Source: an uncultured candidate division Zixibacteria bacterium
GTDB lineage: Bacteria > Zixibacteria > MSB-5A5 > GN15 > FEB-12
Direction of reading: 5' to 3'
Assembly (NCBI GenBank): GCA_913009765.1
Contig: CAJVYT010000106.1
Span: 1-11,570 of the forward strand
DNA length: 11,570 nt
The notes below the pieces were generated by a model that was not told the origin of the DNA, searched no databases, and saw only the letters and a program-made list of their open reading frames with translations. A program made the translations under genes and the position numbers. This document shows, one piece after another, positions 1-7,993 of the stretch. Numbering within the stretch: the stretch's first letter is position 1; every line of letters starts with the position of its first letter.

Positions 1-74
1 TTTTTTTTCAAGCAGAAGACGGCATACGAGATATATCAGTGTGACTGGAGTTCAGACGTGTGCTCTTCCGATCT
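1..74. other. Illumina P7 adapter, index and read-2 primer (artefact)
   Basis: Not biological. Eight T are followed by the full P7 flow-cell sequence (9-32), an 8-base index ATATCAGT (33-40) and the read-2 sequencing primer ending in GCTCTTCCGATCT (41-74). Read in reverse complement this is ordinary 3' read-through of a short insert into the adapter, ending in the poly-A seen when sequencing runs off the molecule. The index in read orientation, ACTGATAT, matches TruSeq index 25 as I remember it. Forward translation gives MTGVQTCALPI, a well-known adapter peptide in protein databases, so the apparent GTG start at 41 is false. Confidence 0.99.
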
Positions 75-907
75 GGTCGGGCGAACATGGCTACCCTGGT
101 GACGGCAATTATTTAGACTTCCACAAAAAACGTTTCCCCGGCGGTCATAGATATTGGGCGGTGACATCATCAAAAGCTGATTTAGCCGACAAAGTAGAAT
201 ATAACCGTGAGTCTGCCTTAAACAGAATTCCTGAAAACTCTGACCACTTCGTCTCAAAAGTTGAAGAAATTTTAGAGGATTACTCAAAAGAAAATGGCAA
301 TGATGGTATTCTGATGGCTCCGTATGATGCTGAACTTTTTGGTCACTGGTGGTTTGAAGGTCCTGAATTTCTCAAAGCGACAATCAAAAAAATAGCATTA
401 AGCAAAACTGTTGATTTAACATTCTTACAAGAACACCTTGAGAGAACAAAACCAAATCAGATTATCTCTATTCCTGAAGGAAGCTGGGGACAGGGAAATG
501 GTCATTATATCTGGTTGAACAAACAAAATGAATGGTCATGGAAGCATATCTATGAAACTGAAGAAAAAATGTGTCGTTATGCCAAGTATTGGTATGAGAA
601 TCAAGACTCAAGAGATGAAGAACTCACAAAATTGATTAAACAAGCCGGACGGGAACTGATGCTTTTATCAGCATCTGACTGGCAGTTTTTAATTTCGACT
701 TTTGCTGCTCGCGACTATGCTGAATTACGTTTACAGGAACATTTTGAAGATTTCAATAAGTTAGCATTGATGATTGAGAAAAAGATAAATGGTACTGCAA
801 TAAATAGCGGTGAATGGAAATTTTATGAGGACTGTGCTTCTCGTGACAGTTTGTTTGAAGAGATTGAAATTGAATGGTTTGCAAAAGTAGATTATCCGGC
901 TGAGTAA
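75..907 (+). CDS. 1,4-alpha-glucan branching enzyme, GH57 family, C-terminal part (5' truncated by adapter)
   Basis: About 276 residues remain; family members are usually about 520-560 residues, so the N-terminal half of the catalytic barrel is missing. The visible part begins with the family-typical GYPGD...YLDFHKK stretch. It continues with PYDAELFGHWWFEGP, where the Asp encoded at 326-328 is the family's catalytic acid/base, and then a GSWGQGNGHYIW loop near 482-517. The rest is the helical C-terminal (DUF1957) domain with its SDWQFLISTFAARDYAE-type segment. GH57 branching enzymes (EC 2.4.1.18) make alpha-1,6 branches in glycogen in the cytoplasm. The first intact genomic codon is at 77, and the true start lies outside the contig. 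The gene ends in TAA at 905-907, 36 nt from the convergent corC-like gene. Family assignment is confident; activity is inferred from the retained motifs. Confidence 0.9.
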
Positions 908-921
908 AAACTCGGCTGGAT
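894..921 (+). terminator. hairpin at the end of the branching-enzyme gene, probable terminator without a T-tract
   Basis: A 12-bp stem (894-905 with 910-921) closes an AAAA loop and overlaps the TAA stop at 905-907. Two pairs are G-U wobbles in the plus-strand RNA (898 with 917, 901 with 914). They become C-A mismatches in the minus-strand RNA, so the fold favours transcripts of the branching-enzyme gene. No clear T-run follows on either strand. It may be a weak or factor-assisted terminator, or an RNA-stabilising 3' end. Confidence 0.45.
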
Positions 922-943
922 GTCAGTTATTTGAATTACAGCA

Positions 944-2212
944 TCAATTATTATAAGGATAACGAACTTTTACTGTCAAGATTCGTTGACCTTCGACTTT
1001 TGTAATTTCAAATTCTATATCGTTCCATTTTACCTTTTGTCCTTCATCAGGTACAGAACCGACTAAGTCATAAATAAGACCGCCAACAGTATCATAGTTC
1101 CCCTGATCAAACTCTGTACCTAAGAAATCCTGAAGAGTTTCAATAAGAAGGGCGGCATTTACTTTATATAGTCCGTTTTTAAGGCGGACAATATCATCCT
1201 CTTCAGAGTCATGTTCGTCCTGAATTTCTCCAAAAATTTCTTCAATAATGTCCTCAAGAGTTACTAACCCGGAGACACCACCATATTCATCGACAACAAT
1301 AGCAATATGCTGTCGTTTTTGTTTAAAATCTTTGAGCAGTTCGCCAATGATTTTACTTTCCGGTACGATGAAAGGTTTGCGAAGATATTTAGCAAGATTA
1401 AATTTTTCCCCCGGTTCGGGAGGATCATTAAATAGGTCTTTGACATACACAAGTCCCAAGATTTTATCTATTGTTTTTTCATAGACCGGATATCTTGAGT
1501 GACCATCTTTTTTTATCAAGGTTTTTATATCCTTAAAGCTCATTAAACTTTCAAAAGCAACTATATCCATCCGAGGTATCATTATTTCTCTTGCAATCGT
1601 TTGGTCCAAAAGAAATATTTGGTTAATCATTTCTTTTTCTTCTTCATCAACAATTGTTTCACCAATACCGGCATGTTCGGCAACAGTTTCGATAGCTCTT
1701 TCAACAATGTCTTCTTTTTCTTCTTCTGAGACTTGTTCGTTTGAACCTGTTTTATCAATTATTTTTCGAAACAATTGTACAACAGGATAGAAAATTAAAT
1801 ATATAGGATAGATTCCCCAGAGATATTTTACCATCCCGGAGTTGATAGCTTTTCGAGATGAGTAACGAGGAAGAATTTCTACACAGATAATAAAAAGAAT
1901 CCAAACTAAAAACAGACTGACAATGTTTATAGAAAAAATATTTACATTGTTTTTAGAAACAAAAGACTCGCCTAACAATACAGCAAAAATAGTGTTGACA
2001 ATAAGAACAAATGATTTAAATATCTCAGAAATCTGCAAAAACGCTCTAGGGTCACCGGACATTTTAAGAAGAATTTTTTTACGGTACTTTGAAGATGCCG
2101 GAAGCAGAACTTCTATATCATCAGGATCAATATACACCGCAAGAGCATAGAGTGATATAATATAAGCAGAAAAATATCCGAATATAATTATTGCAATATA
2201 AAAAATTTCCAT
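944..2212 (-). CDS. CNNM/CorC-type membrane protein with DUF21, CBS pair and CorC_HlyC domain
   Basis: 422 residues. Residues 1-150 hold four hydrophobic segments (about 3-28, 58-80, 95-116 and 128-148), matching the DUF21/CNNM membrane domain. A charged linker leads to two CBS domains (about 207-265 and 275-330), which include the family signature VVDEYGGVSGLVTLEDIIEE (307-326). A CorC_HlyC domain covers about 340-418. Such proteins are linked to Mg2+ efflux or cobalt resistance and are often misnamed hemolysins. The CBS pair probably binds an adenine nucleotide. The ATG overlaps the ybeY stop as TAATG, and a GAAGG lies about 10 nt upstream, so translation is probably coupled. It is the last gene of the aspS operon. 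The transported ion cannot be read from the sequence. Confidence 0.9.
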   Translation of the reverse strand: MEIFYIAIIIFGYFSAYIISLYALAVYIDPDDIEVLLPASSKYRKKILLKMSGDPRAFLQISEIFKSFVLIVNTIFAVLLGESFVSKNNVNIFSINIVSLFLVWILFIICVEILPRYSSRKAINSGMVKYLWGIYPIYLIFYPVVQLFRKIIDKTGSNEQVSEEEKEDIVERAIETVAEHAGIGETIVDEEEKEMINQIFLLDQTIAREIMIPRMDIVAFESLMSFKDIKTLIKKDGHSRYPVYEKTIDKILGLVYVKDLFNDPPEPGEKFNLAKYLRKPFIVPESKIIGELLKDFKQKRQHIAIVVDEYGGVSGLVTLEDIIEEIFGEIQDEHDSEEDDIVRLKNGLYKVNAALLIETLQDFLGTEFDQGNYDTVGGLIYDLVGSVPDEGQKVKWNDIEFEITKVEGQRILTVKVRYPYNN

Positions 2213-2643
2213 TACGCATATACCTTCGTAAGATATGTATCTTCTTTTGACTGCATCATAACAGCATCTTGCGGATCAATATGGTCATATCCCAGTAAAT
2301 GTAAAAACCCATGACAGCACAAACGAATAATTTCCTCAGAGAGCGAGGCGTTATAGTCATGTGCTTGTTTTTGAGCAGTCGGAATAGAAATATATATTTC
2401 ACCGAACAATGCATTTTCATCGACAGGTTCATCAATATTAAAAGAGAGAACATCGGTAGCAGAATTTTTATTTCTAAACTGTTTGTTTAGCTCTTGAAGT
2501 CTCTTGTCATGAGAAAAAATCAAATTTACACTTCCGCATGATTTTTTCGGAAGTTCCTTTTGATACATTGATTCAAACAAAAGTTGAATTAATTTTCGGG
2601 GAATTCTTACGTTATGCTCTTTAAAAATCTGCAGCCTCATCAT
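2212..2643 (-). CDS. ybeY: endoribonuclease YbeY (16S rRNA maturation)
   Basis: 143 residues, close to the usual 140-160. The zinc-binding signature HGFLHLLGYDH is at 111-121, with His111, His115 and His121 as metal ligands. Upstream, SATDVLSFNID (61-71) and GEIYIS (81-86) are further family-conserved segments. YbeY is a cytoplasmic metalloendoribonuclease for 16S rRNA 3'-end processing and late ribosome quality control. Two adjacent ATGs are possible: the first (2643) overlaps the pgpH stop as ATGA, the second (2640) as TGATG. The choice adds or removes a single Met. With only a weak purine stretch upstream, translation is probably coupled to pgpH. phoH-pgpH-ybeY is a widely conserved order. 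Confidence 0.96.
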   Translation of the reverse strand: MMRLQIFKEHNVRIPRKLIQLLFESMYQKELPKKSCGSVNLIFSHDKRLQELNKQFRNKNSATDVLSFNIDEPVDENALFGEIYISIPTAQKQAHDYNASLSEEIIRLCCHGFLHLLGYDHIDPQDAVMMQSKEDTYLTKVYA

Positions 2644-4895
2644 CGGGACACATCTTCTTTGGAAGGATATTTTATACGGTGATGGAATGAGCCAATTAAG
2701 ATTTGCGAGAAAGCATCCTTAATTTTTGATAAATCCTTGAGCGTCAACGGACATTCATCAAGTTCCCCTGATTCAAACCTGTCATTGATAATTCGTTGAA
2801 TAAGAGCATTAATTCGAGCCGGCTTAGGGTCGTCAAGTGTTCGACTGGCTGCTTCAACCGCATCGGCAAGCATAGCAATACCTGTTTCACGTGTTTGCGG
2901 TTTTGGTCCGGGGTACCTAAATTTATTTGCCGAAACTTCATCCATTCCCTGTTCAACTGCTTTATTATAAAAATATGACTGCACCATAGTGCCGTGATGT
3001 TCTTCGATAAAATTTAAAACATCATCGGGAATATCTGCTTCTTCTCCTAATTTTCTTCCTTTTTTCACATGCGATGAAAGAATAATTGAGGACATTGACG
3101 GTGTTAGTTCTTCATGTTTTGATTTGAGTCCGAGTTGGTTTTCAACAAAGTACTCCGGAATTTCAATTTTTCCAATATCATGAAAATATGCTCCAACTCT
3201 TGCCAAAAGCGAATTCCCACCTATTGCTTTTGCGGCTGCTTCGGTAAGGGTCCCAACAATAATTGAGTGATGATATGTTCCCGGAGCTTCTAAAGATAAA
3301 CGTTTTAAAAGTGGGTGGTTTAAATCTGATAATTCAAGCAGTGTAATATCGGTCGTAATCGAAAAGATAGATTCAAAAATTGGAAGTAGTCCGATAGCAA
3401 GTAATGGTACGATAAGACCATTGATAATCCCGTATCCTATATCTAATAAATAATCTTCGTTGGGAGTAAGTCGTAAATTTTCCATTAAAAGAATAAATAT
3501 AGCAAAAGTAAAAGCAGTCGAATACATGATTCTAAAAAATTCTGAACGACGGCGTACATGACGTGATGTAAAACAGGCAACTGTACCGACAACAATTGTC
3601 ATAAAAGCAATTGAAAAATCAAAACGATGTAAAATGCCTAATAGGAATGCCAACACAAAAGTACTTAATATCCCGACTTCAGCATCAAATAAAATTGTAA
3701 CCATAATCGGCAAAAGAGCTATCGGATAAATATAATGTGATAGTTCAAAACTTGTATTAGCGTATGCTGCGAGATTTACAAGAAACAACTGCAGTGCAAA
3801 AACCAAAAAGAGAGCCAATAGTTTTGGATTAGACTGATAAATATCTTTTCTGAAATAAAATAAAAACAGATACAAAGTAATAAAGGCAGATAGAATCAAA
3901 AGAATTCTGGCAAGTAAGGGAATAAAAGTAGCCAGCCAGCCATTATCAGCATTTTGTGCCTGTTGAATTCGTACCATCTCACGCAGGATTCTTGCTTGGT
4001 GCTCATTTATTCGTTTACCGGCTGAAAGAATAATATCATTTTTATCAACTATTTCTTTAATCTTAGAAATAGATGCAATTTCAGACTGCACCTGTTTATT
4101 ATAATCATTCATATTGATATGCAAGTTCGGCTGAATAAAGACCTTACCTATTCGGTGATAATATTTGACATCAATAGAGTCAGTAACATTAATACGGTTA
4201 AGAGCTTCAACCATATCAATATTGGCATTAGCTTCCGATTTGAGATCAGATCGTTTAAGAATACGCTGACTATTTTTATAACGTATCAAAATATTTTGGT
4301 TACGAGATTGCGGCAGAGAATAATGGTCAGGCAAAACGCCGACATTGTAGATATTATCTTTCAACACCGTTTTAAGATGACCAAATAAAATCTGTAAACT
4401 ATCATCAGCTAACATAGATTTAATAGCAAAAGATGAAAGCATTGGATATCGTTTTGATATTATCTGCACAGGTAAAGAATCGGTCAGGGTAGAATCACTC
4501 TTCAGGACTTTCTGTAAAGAGTCAGTTAGTGCTTCCAAAGAATTTAACTGCCGAGTAATATTTCTAACAATCGTTGAGTCGTAATCAATAATAAAAGGAA
4601 TCGACAGTTCAATATCTGCTTTTTCCTCCCGCAATTCACGGTCTGTTTTGTACACAGTAATTTCAAACGGTGCCAAGATATCTTCGCGTGCGATTTCACC
4701 TTTTTTTTGCATATCAAGAGGATCATACATTGATTCACCTTGATACAAAACGCCAACTAAGACAGAGAATAATATCAGCATCAAGAACTTAAATGTTTTT
4801 GAATGCAGCGAAATATTCTTTACCTGTCGTTCGCCGGTTTGTACTTTTAAAAGCCGTTTAATTCGGCGTTTTAATTTTAATAGTATTGAGAACAT
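2640..4895 (-). CDS. pgpH: 7TM-HD cyclic-di-AMP phosphodiesterase, PgpH type
   Basis: 751 residues with the PgpH architecture. A first membrane helix (about 35-51) is followed by a long extracytoplasmic 7TMR-HDED region (about 55-320). A block of hydrophobic helices (about 322-515) matches 7TM-7TMR_HD, and a cytoplasmic HD domain covers about 530-735. The expected HD metal ligands are present: His543, His572-Asp573 in FHDIGK, His609, His633-His634 in EEHHGT, and Asp678. The Listeria homologue hydrolyses c-di-AMP to pApA, so this protein is predicted to lower c-di-AMP, with the outer domain sensing an unknown signal. The ATG at 4895 has AAGGAT about 9-10 nt upstream, placed in the loop of a hairpin (separate entry). 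Its stop overlaps ybeY by 4 nt. No c-di-AMP synthase lies in the window, so the substrate rests on homology. Confidence 0.93.
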   Translation of the reverse strand: MFSILLKLKRRIKRLLKVQTGERQVKNISLHSKTFKFLMLILFSVLVGVLYQGESMYDPLDMQKKGEIAREDILAPFEITVYKTDRELREEKADIELSIPFIIDYDSTIVRNITRQLNSLEALTDSLQKVLKSDSTLTDSLPVQIISKRYPMLSSFAIKSMLADDSLQILFGHLKTVLKDNIYNVGVLPDHYSLPQSRNQNILIRYKNSQRILKRSDLKSEANANIDMVEALNRINVTDSIDVKYYHRIGKVFIQPNLHINMNDYNKQVQSEIASISKIKEIVDKNDIILSAGKRINEHQARILREMVRIQQAQNADNGWLATFIPLLARILLILSAFITLYLFLFYFRKDIYQSNPKLLALFLVFALQLFLVNLAAYANTSFELSHYIYPIALLPIMVTILFDAEVGILSTFVLAFLLGILHRFDFSIAFMTIVVGTVACFTSRHVRRRSEFFRIMYSTAFTFAIFILLMENLRLTPNEDYLLDIGYGIINGLIVPLLAIGLLPIFESIFSITTDITLLELSDLNHPLLKRLSLEAPGTYHHSIIVGTLTEAAAKAIGGNSLLARVGAYFHDIGKIEIPEYFVENQLGLKSKHEELTPSMSSIILSSHVKKGRKLGEEADIPDDVLNFIEEHHGTMVQSYFYNKAVEQGMDEVSANKFRYPGPKPQTRETGIAMLADAVEAASRTLDDPKPARINALIQRIINDRFESGELDECPLTLKDLSKIKDAFSQILIGSFHHRIKYPSKEDVSR

Positions 4896-4897
4896 AG

Positions 4898-4916
4898 GGC
4901 GAATATCCTTTTCGCC
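4898..4916 (-). promoter_or_regulatory. hairpin presenting the pgpH Shine-Dalgarno in its loop
   Basis: In the minus-strand RNA a perfect 6-bp stem, GGCGAA with TTCGCC, encloses the 7-nt loop AAGGATA. It begins 3 nt before the pgpH ATG side and fills most of the 31-nt phoH-pgpH gap. The loop holds the AAGGA ribosome-binding sequence. A GGA in a hairpin loop over a Shine-Dalgarno is also how CsrA/RsmA targets look; AAAAGGATAT agrees at 8 of 10 positions with the ACARGGATGT part of that consensus. Whether this organism has CsrA is unknown. Confidence 0.5.
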
Positions 4917-4926
4917 TTTCTAAAAC

Positions 4927-5910
4927 TTATTTGTTTTTTTCAAATTTTTCATACGCAGTAATAATTTTTTGCACTAACTGATGGCGGACAACATCTTTTT
5001 CTGTCAGATAAACAAATTCTATTCCGCGTATTTTTTTTAATATTTTTTGTACTTTTACAAGTCCTGATTTTCGTCTGTCTTCCAAATCAATCTGGGTTAC
5101 ATCACCGGTGATGACAGCTTTGGAGTTTTCACCGATTCTTGTAAGAAACATTTTCATTTGAGCATTTGTTGTATTTTGTGCTTCATCTAACACAACAAAT
5201 GCATCATTGAGAGTTCGCCCTCTCATAAATGCAAGAGGAGCTATTTCAATAATACCGATTTCTAAAAGTTTTCTTGTTTTATCAGGCTGCAGCATATCAT
5301 AGAGAGCATCATATACCGGTCTGAGATAGGGGTCAACTTTTGCACGAATATCCCCCGGTAAAAAACCGAGAGATTCGCCCGCTTCAACAGCAGGACGTGT
5401 AAAAACAATTCGATTCACACGTTTTGCTTTTAATTCTGCCACTGCCATTGCAAACGCTAAATATGTCTTACCGGTTCCGGCAGGACCAATAGAGAAAACA
5501 ATATCGTTTTTGCTGATAGCTTCAACATATTTTGACTGCCCGATTGTTTTGGGTTTAATTACTTTTTTTAGTGAATTTGTTAACAATTCAGAAGTCGATA
5601 TTTGGTCAGCAGGTCCCACACCGTCATCTTTAATCATAGAGATAGCATAAAGCACATACTGCTCTGAAAGAAAGTCGCTATTTTTAATACGAGTTACAAA
5701 ATCCTCAAGCAGCCGTACAATTTTATCGATTTCATCCGGTTCTCCCTCAAGGGTTATCTTTTCACCCCGAACGATTATTTTACTTTGGAAACTGCTTTCA
5801 ATCAATCGGAGAAAATGATCATTTTGTCCAAATAAAAATCTTTGGTCAATACCTTCTAAGGCAAATTCTTTTTTGTATGTTTCATTCAAAATAAGTCTAT
5901 TCCTGCTCAT
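4927..5910 (-). CDS. phoH: PhoH-family ATPase
   Basis: 327 residues, normal for the family. An N-terminal KH-like region (about 20-80) precedes the P-loop domain. The Walker A motif is GPAGTGKT (142-149), followed by the family stretch TRPAVEAGESLGFLPGD (171-187). The Walker B motif is VVLDEAQN (239-246), and an ITGD-VTQIDL segment follows (267-276). PhoH proteins are cytoplasmic ATPases thought to act on RNA; a phosphate-starvation role is known only for some members and cannot be assumed here. The ATG at 5908-5910 lies inside the aspS coding end (14-nt overlap). Only a weak purine-rich AAAGAAA precedes it, so coupling to aspS translation is likely. It ends 31 nt before pgpH. Confidence 0.95.
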   Translation of the reverse strand: MSRNRLILNETYKKEFALEGIDQRFLFGQNDHFLRLIESSFQSKIIVRGEKITLEGEPDEIDKIVRLLEDFVTRIKNSDFLSEQYVLYAISMIKDDGVGPADQISTSELLTNSLKKVIKPKTIGQSKYVEAISKNDIVFSIGPAGTGKTYLAFAMAVAELKAKRVNRIVFTRPAVEAGESLGFLPGDIRAKVDPYLRPVYDALYDMLQPDKTRKLLEIGIIEIAPLAFMRGRTLNDAFVVLDEAQNTTNAQMKMFLTRIGENSKAVITGDVTQIDLEDRRKSGLVKVQKILKKIRGIEFVYLTEKDVVRHQLVQKIITAYEKFEKNK

Positions 5911-7732
5911 TTTCTTTAAGGTTTAACACCAGCCCAAGTTCATCAAGTTGTTCCGAATCAATTGCTGACGGGGCACCATCCATAAGTGACATGGCATTGG
6001 CAGTTTTTGGAAATGCGATAACTTCACGAATTGATTCCGAGCCGGTCATAAGAGCCAGCAGTCTGTCGAGTCCGGCAGCAAAACCTGCATGAGGAGGGGC
6101 TCCATATTCTAAAGCAGTGAGCAGAAATCCAAACATATTTTCCGCACGGACATCATCAATTCCTAAGATATTAAGCACTTTCTTTTGTAAATCTTTTTTA
6201 TTTATACGCTGACCGCCTGATGCAATCTCCCAACCGTTTATGACAAGATCATACTGAATAGCTCTTGCTTTTCTCCAGGGATGATTAACATTGGTACCGT
6301 CTAATGTAGAATCAAACCCTTCATCAATTAAAGCTAAATCTTCTTCATAAGGGTGGGAAACAATATTATGCATGGCATCAAACCGCTTACTCTCTTCATT
6401 GTAATCAAAAAGCGGGAATTCTGTTACCCAGAGAAATTTCCAAACTGATTTGTCTGTTAAGTTATGCTCTTTCCCAAGATGTAGTCGCAGTTGTCCGAGA
6501 ATCGATTCGGTTTTCAACGATGCATCAGAGATAATAAAAAGAGCATCACCTTTTTCAGCTTTCGCATGAGCCATCAATTTATCTTTGACTTCTTCGCCAA
6601 TAAATTTTAAAATTGGTGATTTATCTCCGGCTTCAGCAGATAGAATATAGGCAAGTCCGCCGGCACCGTTTTGTTTGGCAATGTCGGTAAGGTTGTCTAT
6701 TTGTTTACGGGAATACGACCCACCGCCTTTTAAGAGAATTCCTTTAACCACTCCCCCTCTTTTCACATTGTCGGCAAAGACTTTAAAATCGCAGTCTTTC
6801 ACAATAACAGAGAGATCAATAAGCTCCATACCAAACCGTAAATCCGGTTTATCTATTCCCCATCGGTTCATACATTCTTTGTATGTAAAACGTGGGAATG
6901 GTGTTTCTAAATCATAGTCGAGCATCTTTTTGAAAAGATCTTTCATCATTCCTTCAACAACGGCAAAAACATCATCAGGGGTCACATACGACATTTCCAT
7001 ATCAATTTGTGTATGTTCGGGCTGACGGTCGGAACGAAGGTCTTCATCACGAAGACATCGTGCAATTTGGAAATATTTATCAAATCCTGACACCATCAAA
7101 ATTTGTTTATATAATTGAGGTGATTGCGGAAGAGCATAAAATTTACCGTTTTGTACACGGCTTGGAACAACGTAGTCTCTGGCACCTTCGGGAGTAGAGC
7201 GAATAAGAAGCGGTGTTTCAATTTCATAAAAATCGACTGAATCTAAATAATTTCTAATATGCAGACATGCTTCATGACGCATACGAATATTTCGCTGCAT
7301 GGGAGCTCTGCGTAAATCCAAATATCTGTATTCTAACCTGAGAGCTTCGTTTGCTTTTGTTTCATCAGTGATTTCAAACGGTGGTGTTTTAGATTCTGAC
7401 AGGATATAAAACTCGGTAACTTTTATTTCGATTGCTCCGGTAGGCATAGAATCATTGACCATACCATCGGGTCTGGGAATAACTTCACCTTTGACCGCAA
7501 CTACAAACTCATGGCGAACTCTGCTTGCCACGACATGCATAGAGTCATCAATTTGTTCAGGGTCGATAACAATTTGAGTTTTTCCGAATCTATCTCTTAA
7601 ATCTATAAAAAAGACACCGCCTAAATTGCGTTGTGAGGCAACCCATCCGTTGAGTCTTACATTTTTTCCATTATCATCAATTCTTAATTCACCACAGGTG
7701 TGAGTTCGTTTTAGTTCTGAAAAAGTCGGCAC
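5897..7732 (-). CDS. aspS: aspartyl-tRNA synthetase, bacterial type
   Basis: 611 residues; bacterial AspRS is about 585-610. The N-terminal OB fold binds the anticodon (about 14-110, with LNGWVASQRNLGGVFFIDLRD at its core). The class II core starts near 140. QSPQLYKQ is at 203-210, motif 2 (FQIARCLRDEDLRSDRQPEH, then TQID) is at 221-244, the bacterial GAD insertion is about 305-425, and motif 3 (GLDRLLALMTG) is at 554-564. The enzyme charges tRNA-Asp with aspartate in the cytoplasm. Leu37 sits where discriminating enzymes such as that of E. coli have Leu and many nondiscriminating ones have His, which weakly suggests a discriminating enzyme. The GTG start is favoured by GAGAGGA 4-5 nt upstream. 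It is the first gene of the operon. Confidence 0.97.
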   Translation of the reverse strand: MPTFSELKRTHTCGELRIDDNGKNVRLNGWVASQRNLGGVFFIDLRDRFGKTQIVIDPEQIDDSMHVVASRVRHEFVVAVKGEVIPRPDGMVNDSMPTGAIEIKVTEFYILSESKTPPFEITDETKANEALRLEYRYLDLRRAPMQRNIRMRHEACLHIRNYLDSVDFYEIETPLLIRSTPEGARDYVVPSRVQNGKFYALPQSPQLYKQILMVSGFDKYFQIARCLRDEDLRSDRQPEHTQIDMEMSYVTPDDVFAVVEGMMKDLFKKMLDYDLETPFPRFTYKECMNRWGIDKPDLRFGMELIDLSVIVKDCDFKVFADNVKRGGVVKGILLKGGGSYSRKQIDNLTDIAKQNGAGGLAYILSAEAGDKSPILKFIGEEVKDKLMAHAKAEKGDALFIISDASLKTESILGQLRLHLGKEHNLTDKSVWKFLWVTEFPLFDYNEESKRFDAMHNIVSHPYEEDLALIDEGFDSTLDGTNVNHPWRKARAIQYDLVINGWEIASGGQRINKKDLQKKVLNILGIDDVRAENMFGFLLTALEYGAPPHAGFAAGLDRLLALMTGSESIREVIAFPKTANAMSLMDGAPSAIDSEQLDELGLVLNLKENEQE

Positions 7733-7736
7733 AAAA

Positions 7737-7743
7737 TCCTCTC
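7737..7743 (-). promoter_or_regulatory. ribosome-binding site fixing the GTG start of aspS
   Basis: The minus strand reads GAGAGGA followed by TTTT and then GTG. This is a good Shine-Dalgarno at short normal spacing, and no ATG gives the same N-terminus, so it supports GTG initiation at 7732. Confidence 0.75.
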
Positions 7744-7801
7744 TAACTATTTGTTATCTATATATATATCGGCATATCTCAAAGTTGATTCAACCGCTGT
7801 T

Positions 7802-7829
7802 ATTCTACCTTTGTCAAAAGGTATAGAAT
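7802..7829. repeat. inverted repeat in the divergent regulatory region, possible operator
   Basis: The left arm ATTCTACCTTT (7802-7812) and right arm AAAGGTATAGAAT (7817-7829) surround GTCA. All 11 left-arm bases pair, with a 2-nt bulge (AT, 7823-7824) on the right. The core ACCTTT-GTCA-AAAGGT is a perfect 6-4-6 dyad. It overlaps the proposed -10 of the aspS promoter and lies about 70 nt upstream of the aspS GTG. A protein-binding operator or a small RNA hairpin in the leader are both possible. Confidence 0.4.
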
Positions 7830-7846
7830 TTAAGATAAGATGTCAA
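7820..7846 (-). promoter_or_regulatory. candidate promoter for the aspS operon
   Basis: The minus strand carries a perfect TTGACA -35 (7846-7841) and, 15 nt further, TATACC (7825-7820) as a -10. The spacer is shorter than the ideal 17 and the -10 has two mismatches, so the call is tentative. It would give a 5' leader of about 80 nt. A second TTGACA (7817-7812) has no good -10. Confidence 0.3.
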
Positions 7847-7936
7847 GAAACCGAAAAAATCAAACGAAATTCATTTTAATTACGTTAAAACAGGTAAAAA
7901 ACAACCATGAGACAGCTCATTTGCTTGACAATAGCA

Positions 7937-7945
7937 TGGTATTAT
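7937..7945 (+). promoter_or_regulatory. candidate extended -10 promoter for the EIIA gene
   Basis: TGG-TATTAT matches the extended -10 pattern TGnTATAAT with one mismatch in the hexamer and lies about 50 nt before the EIIA start. The nearby TTGACA (7925-7930) is only 9 nt upstream, too close to be its -35. An extended -10 can act without a good -35. Confidence 0.35.
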
Positions 7946-7993
7946 AGCTTTTTGGGACGTAATTGAACGGATAAAAATGTCGATATTACTACT

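Noticed and set aside
41..74. GTG start for the branching-enzyme ORF
   Set aside because: This is read-2 primer sequence translated as MTGVQTCALPI, not genomic.
36..287. 83-codon minus-strand ORF at the left end
   Set aside because: It lies opposite the GH57 motifs and its end is the adapter-derived peptide RSEEHTSELQSH.
1248..1484. Plus-strand ORFs opposite corC, pgpH and aspS (for example here and 4119-4388, 6675-6917)
   Set aside because: Shadows of clearly conserved minus-strand genes with no domain signal of their own.
7925..7930. Perfect TTGACA as -35 of the EIIA promoter
   Set aside because: No -10 at 16-18 nt; the TATTAT hexamer is only 9 nt away.
7907..7966. 19-residue ORF (MRQLICLTIAWYYSFLGRN) before the EIIA gene
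   Set aside because: No convincing ribosome site, and it covers the likely promoter; probably chance.
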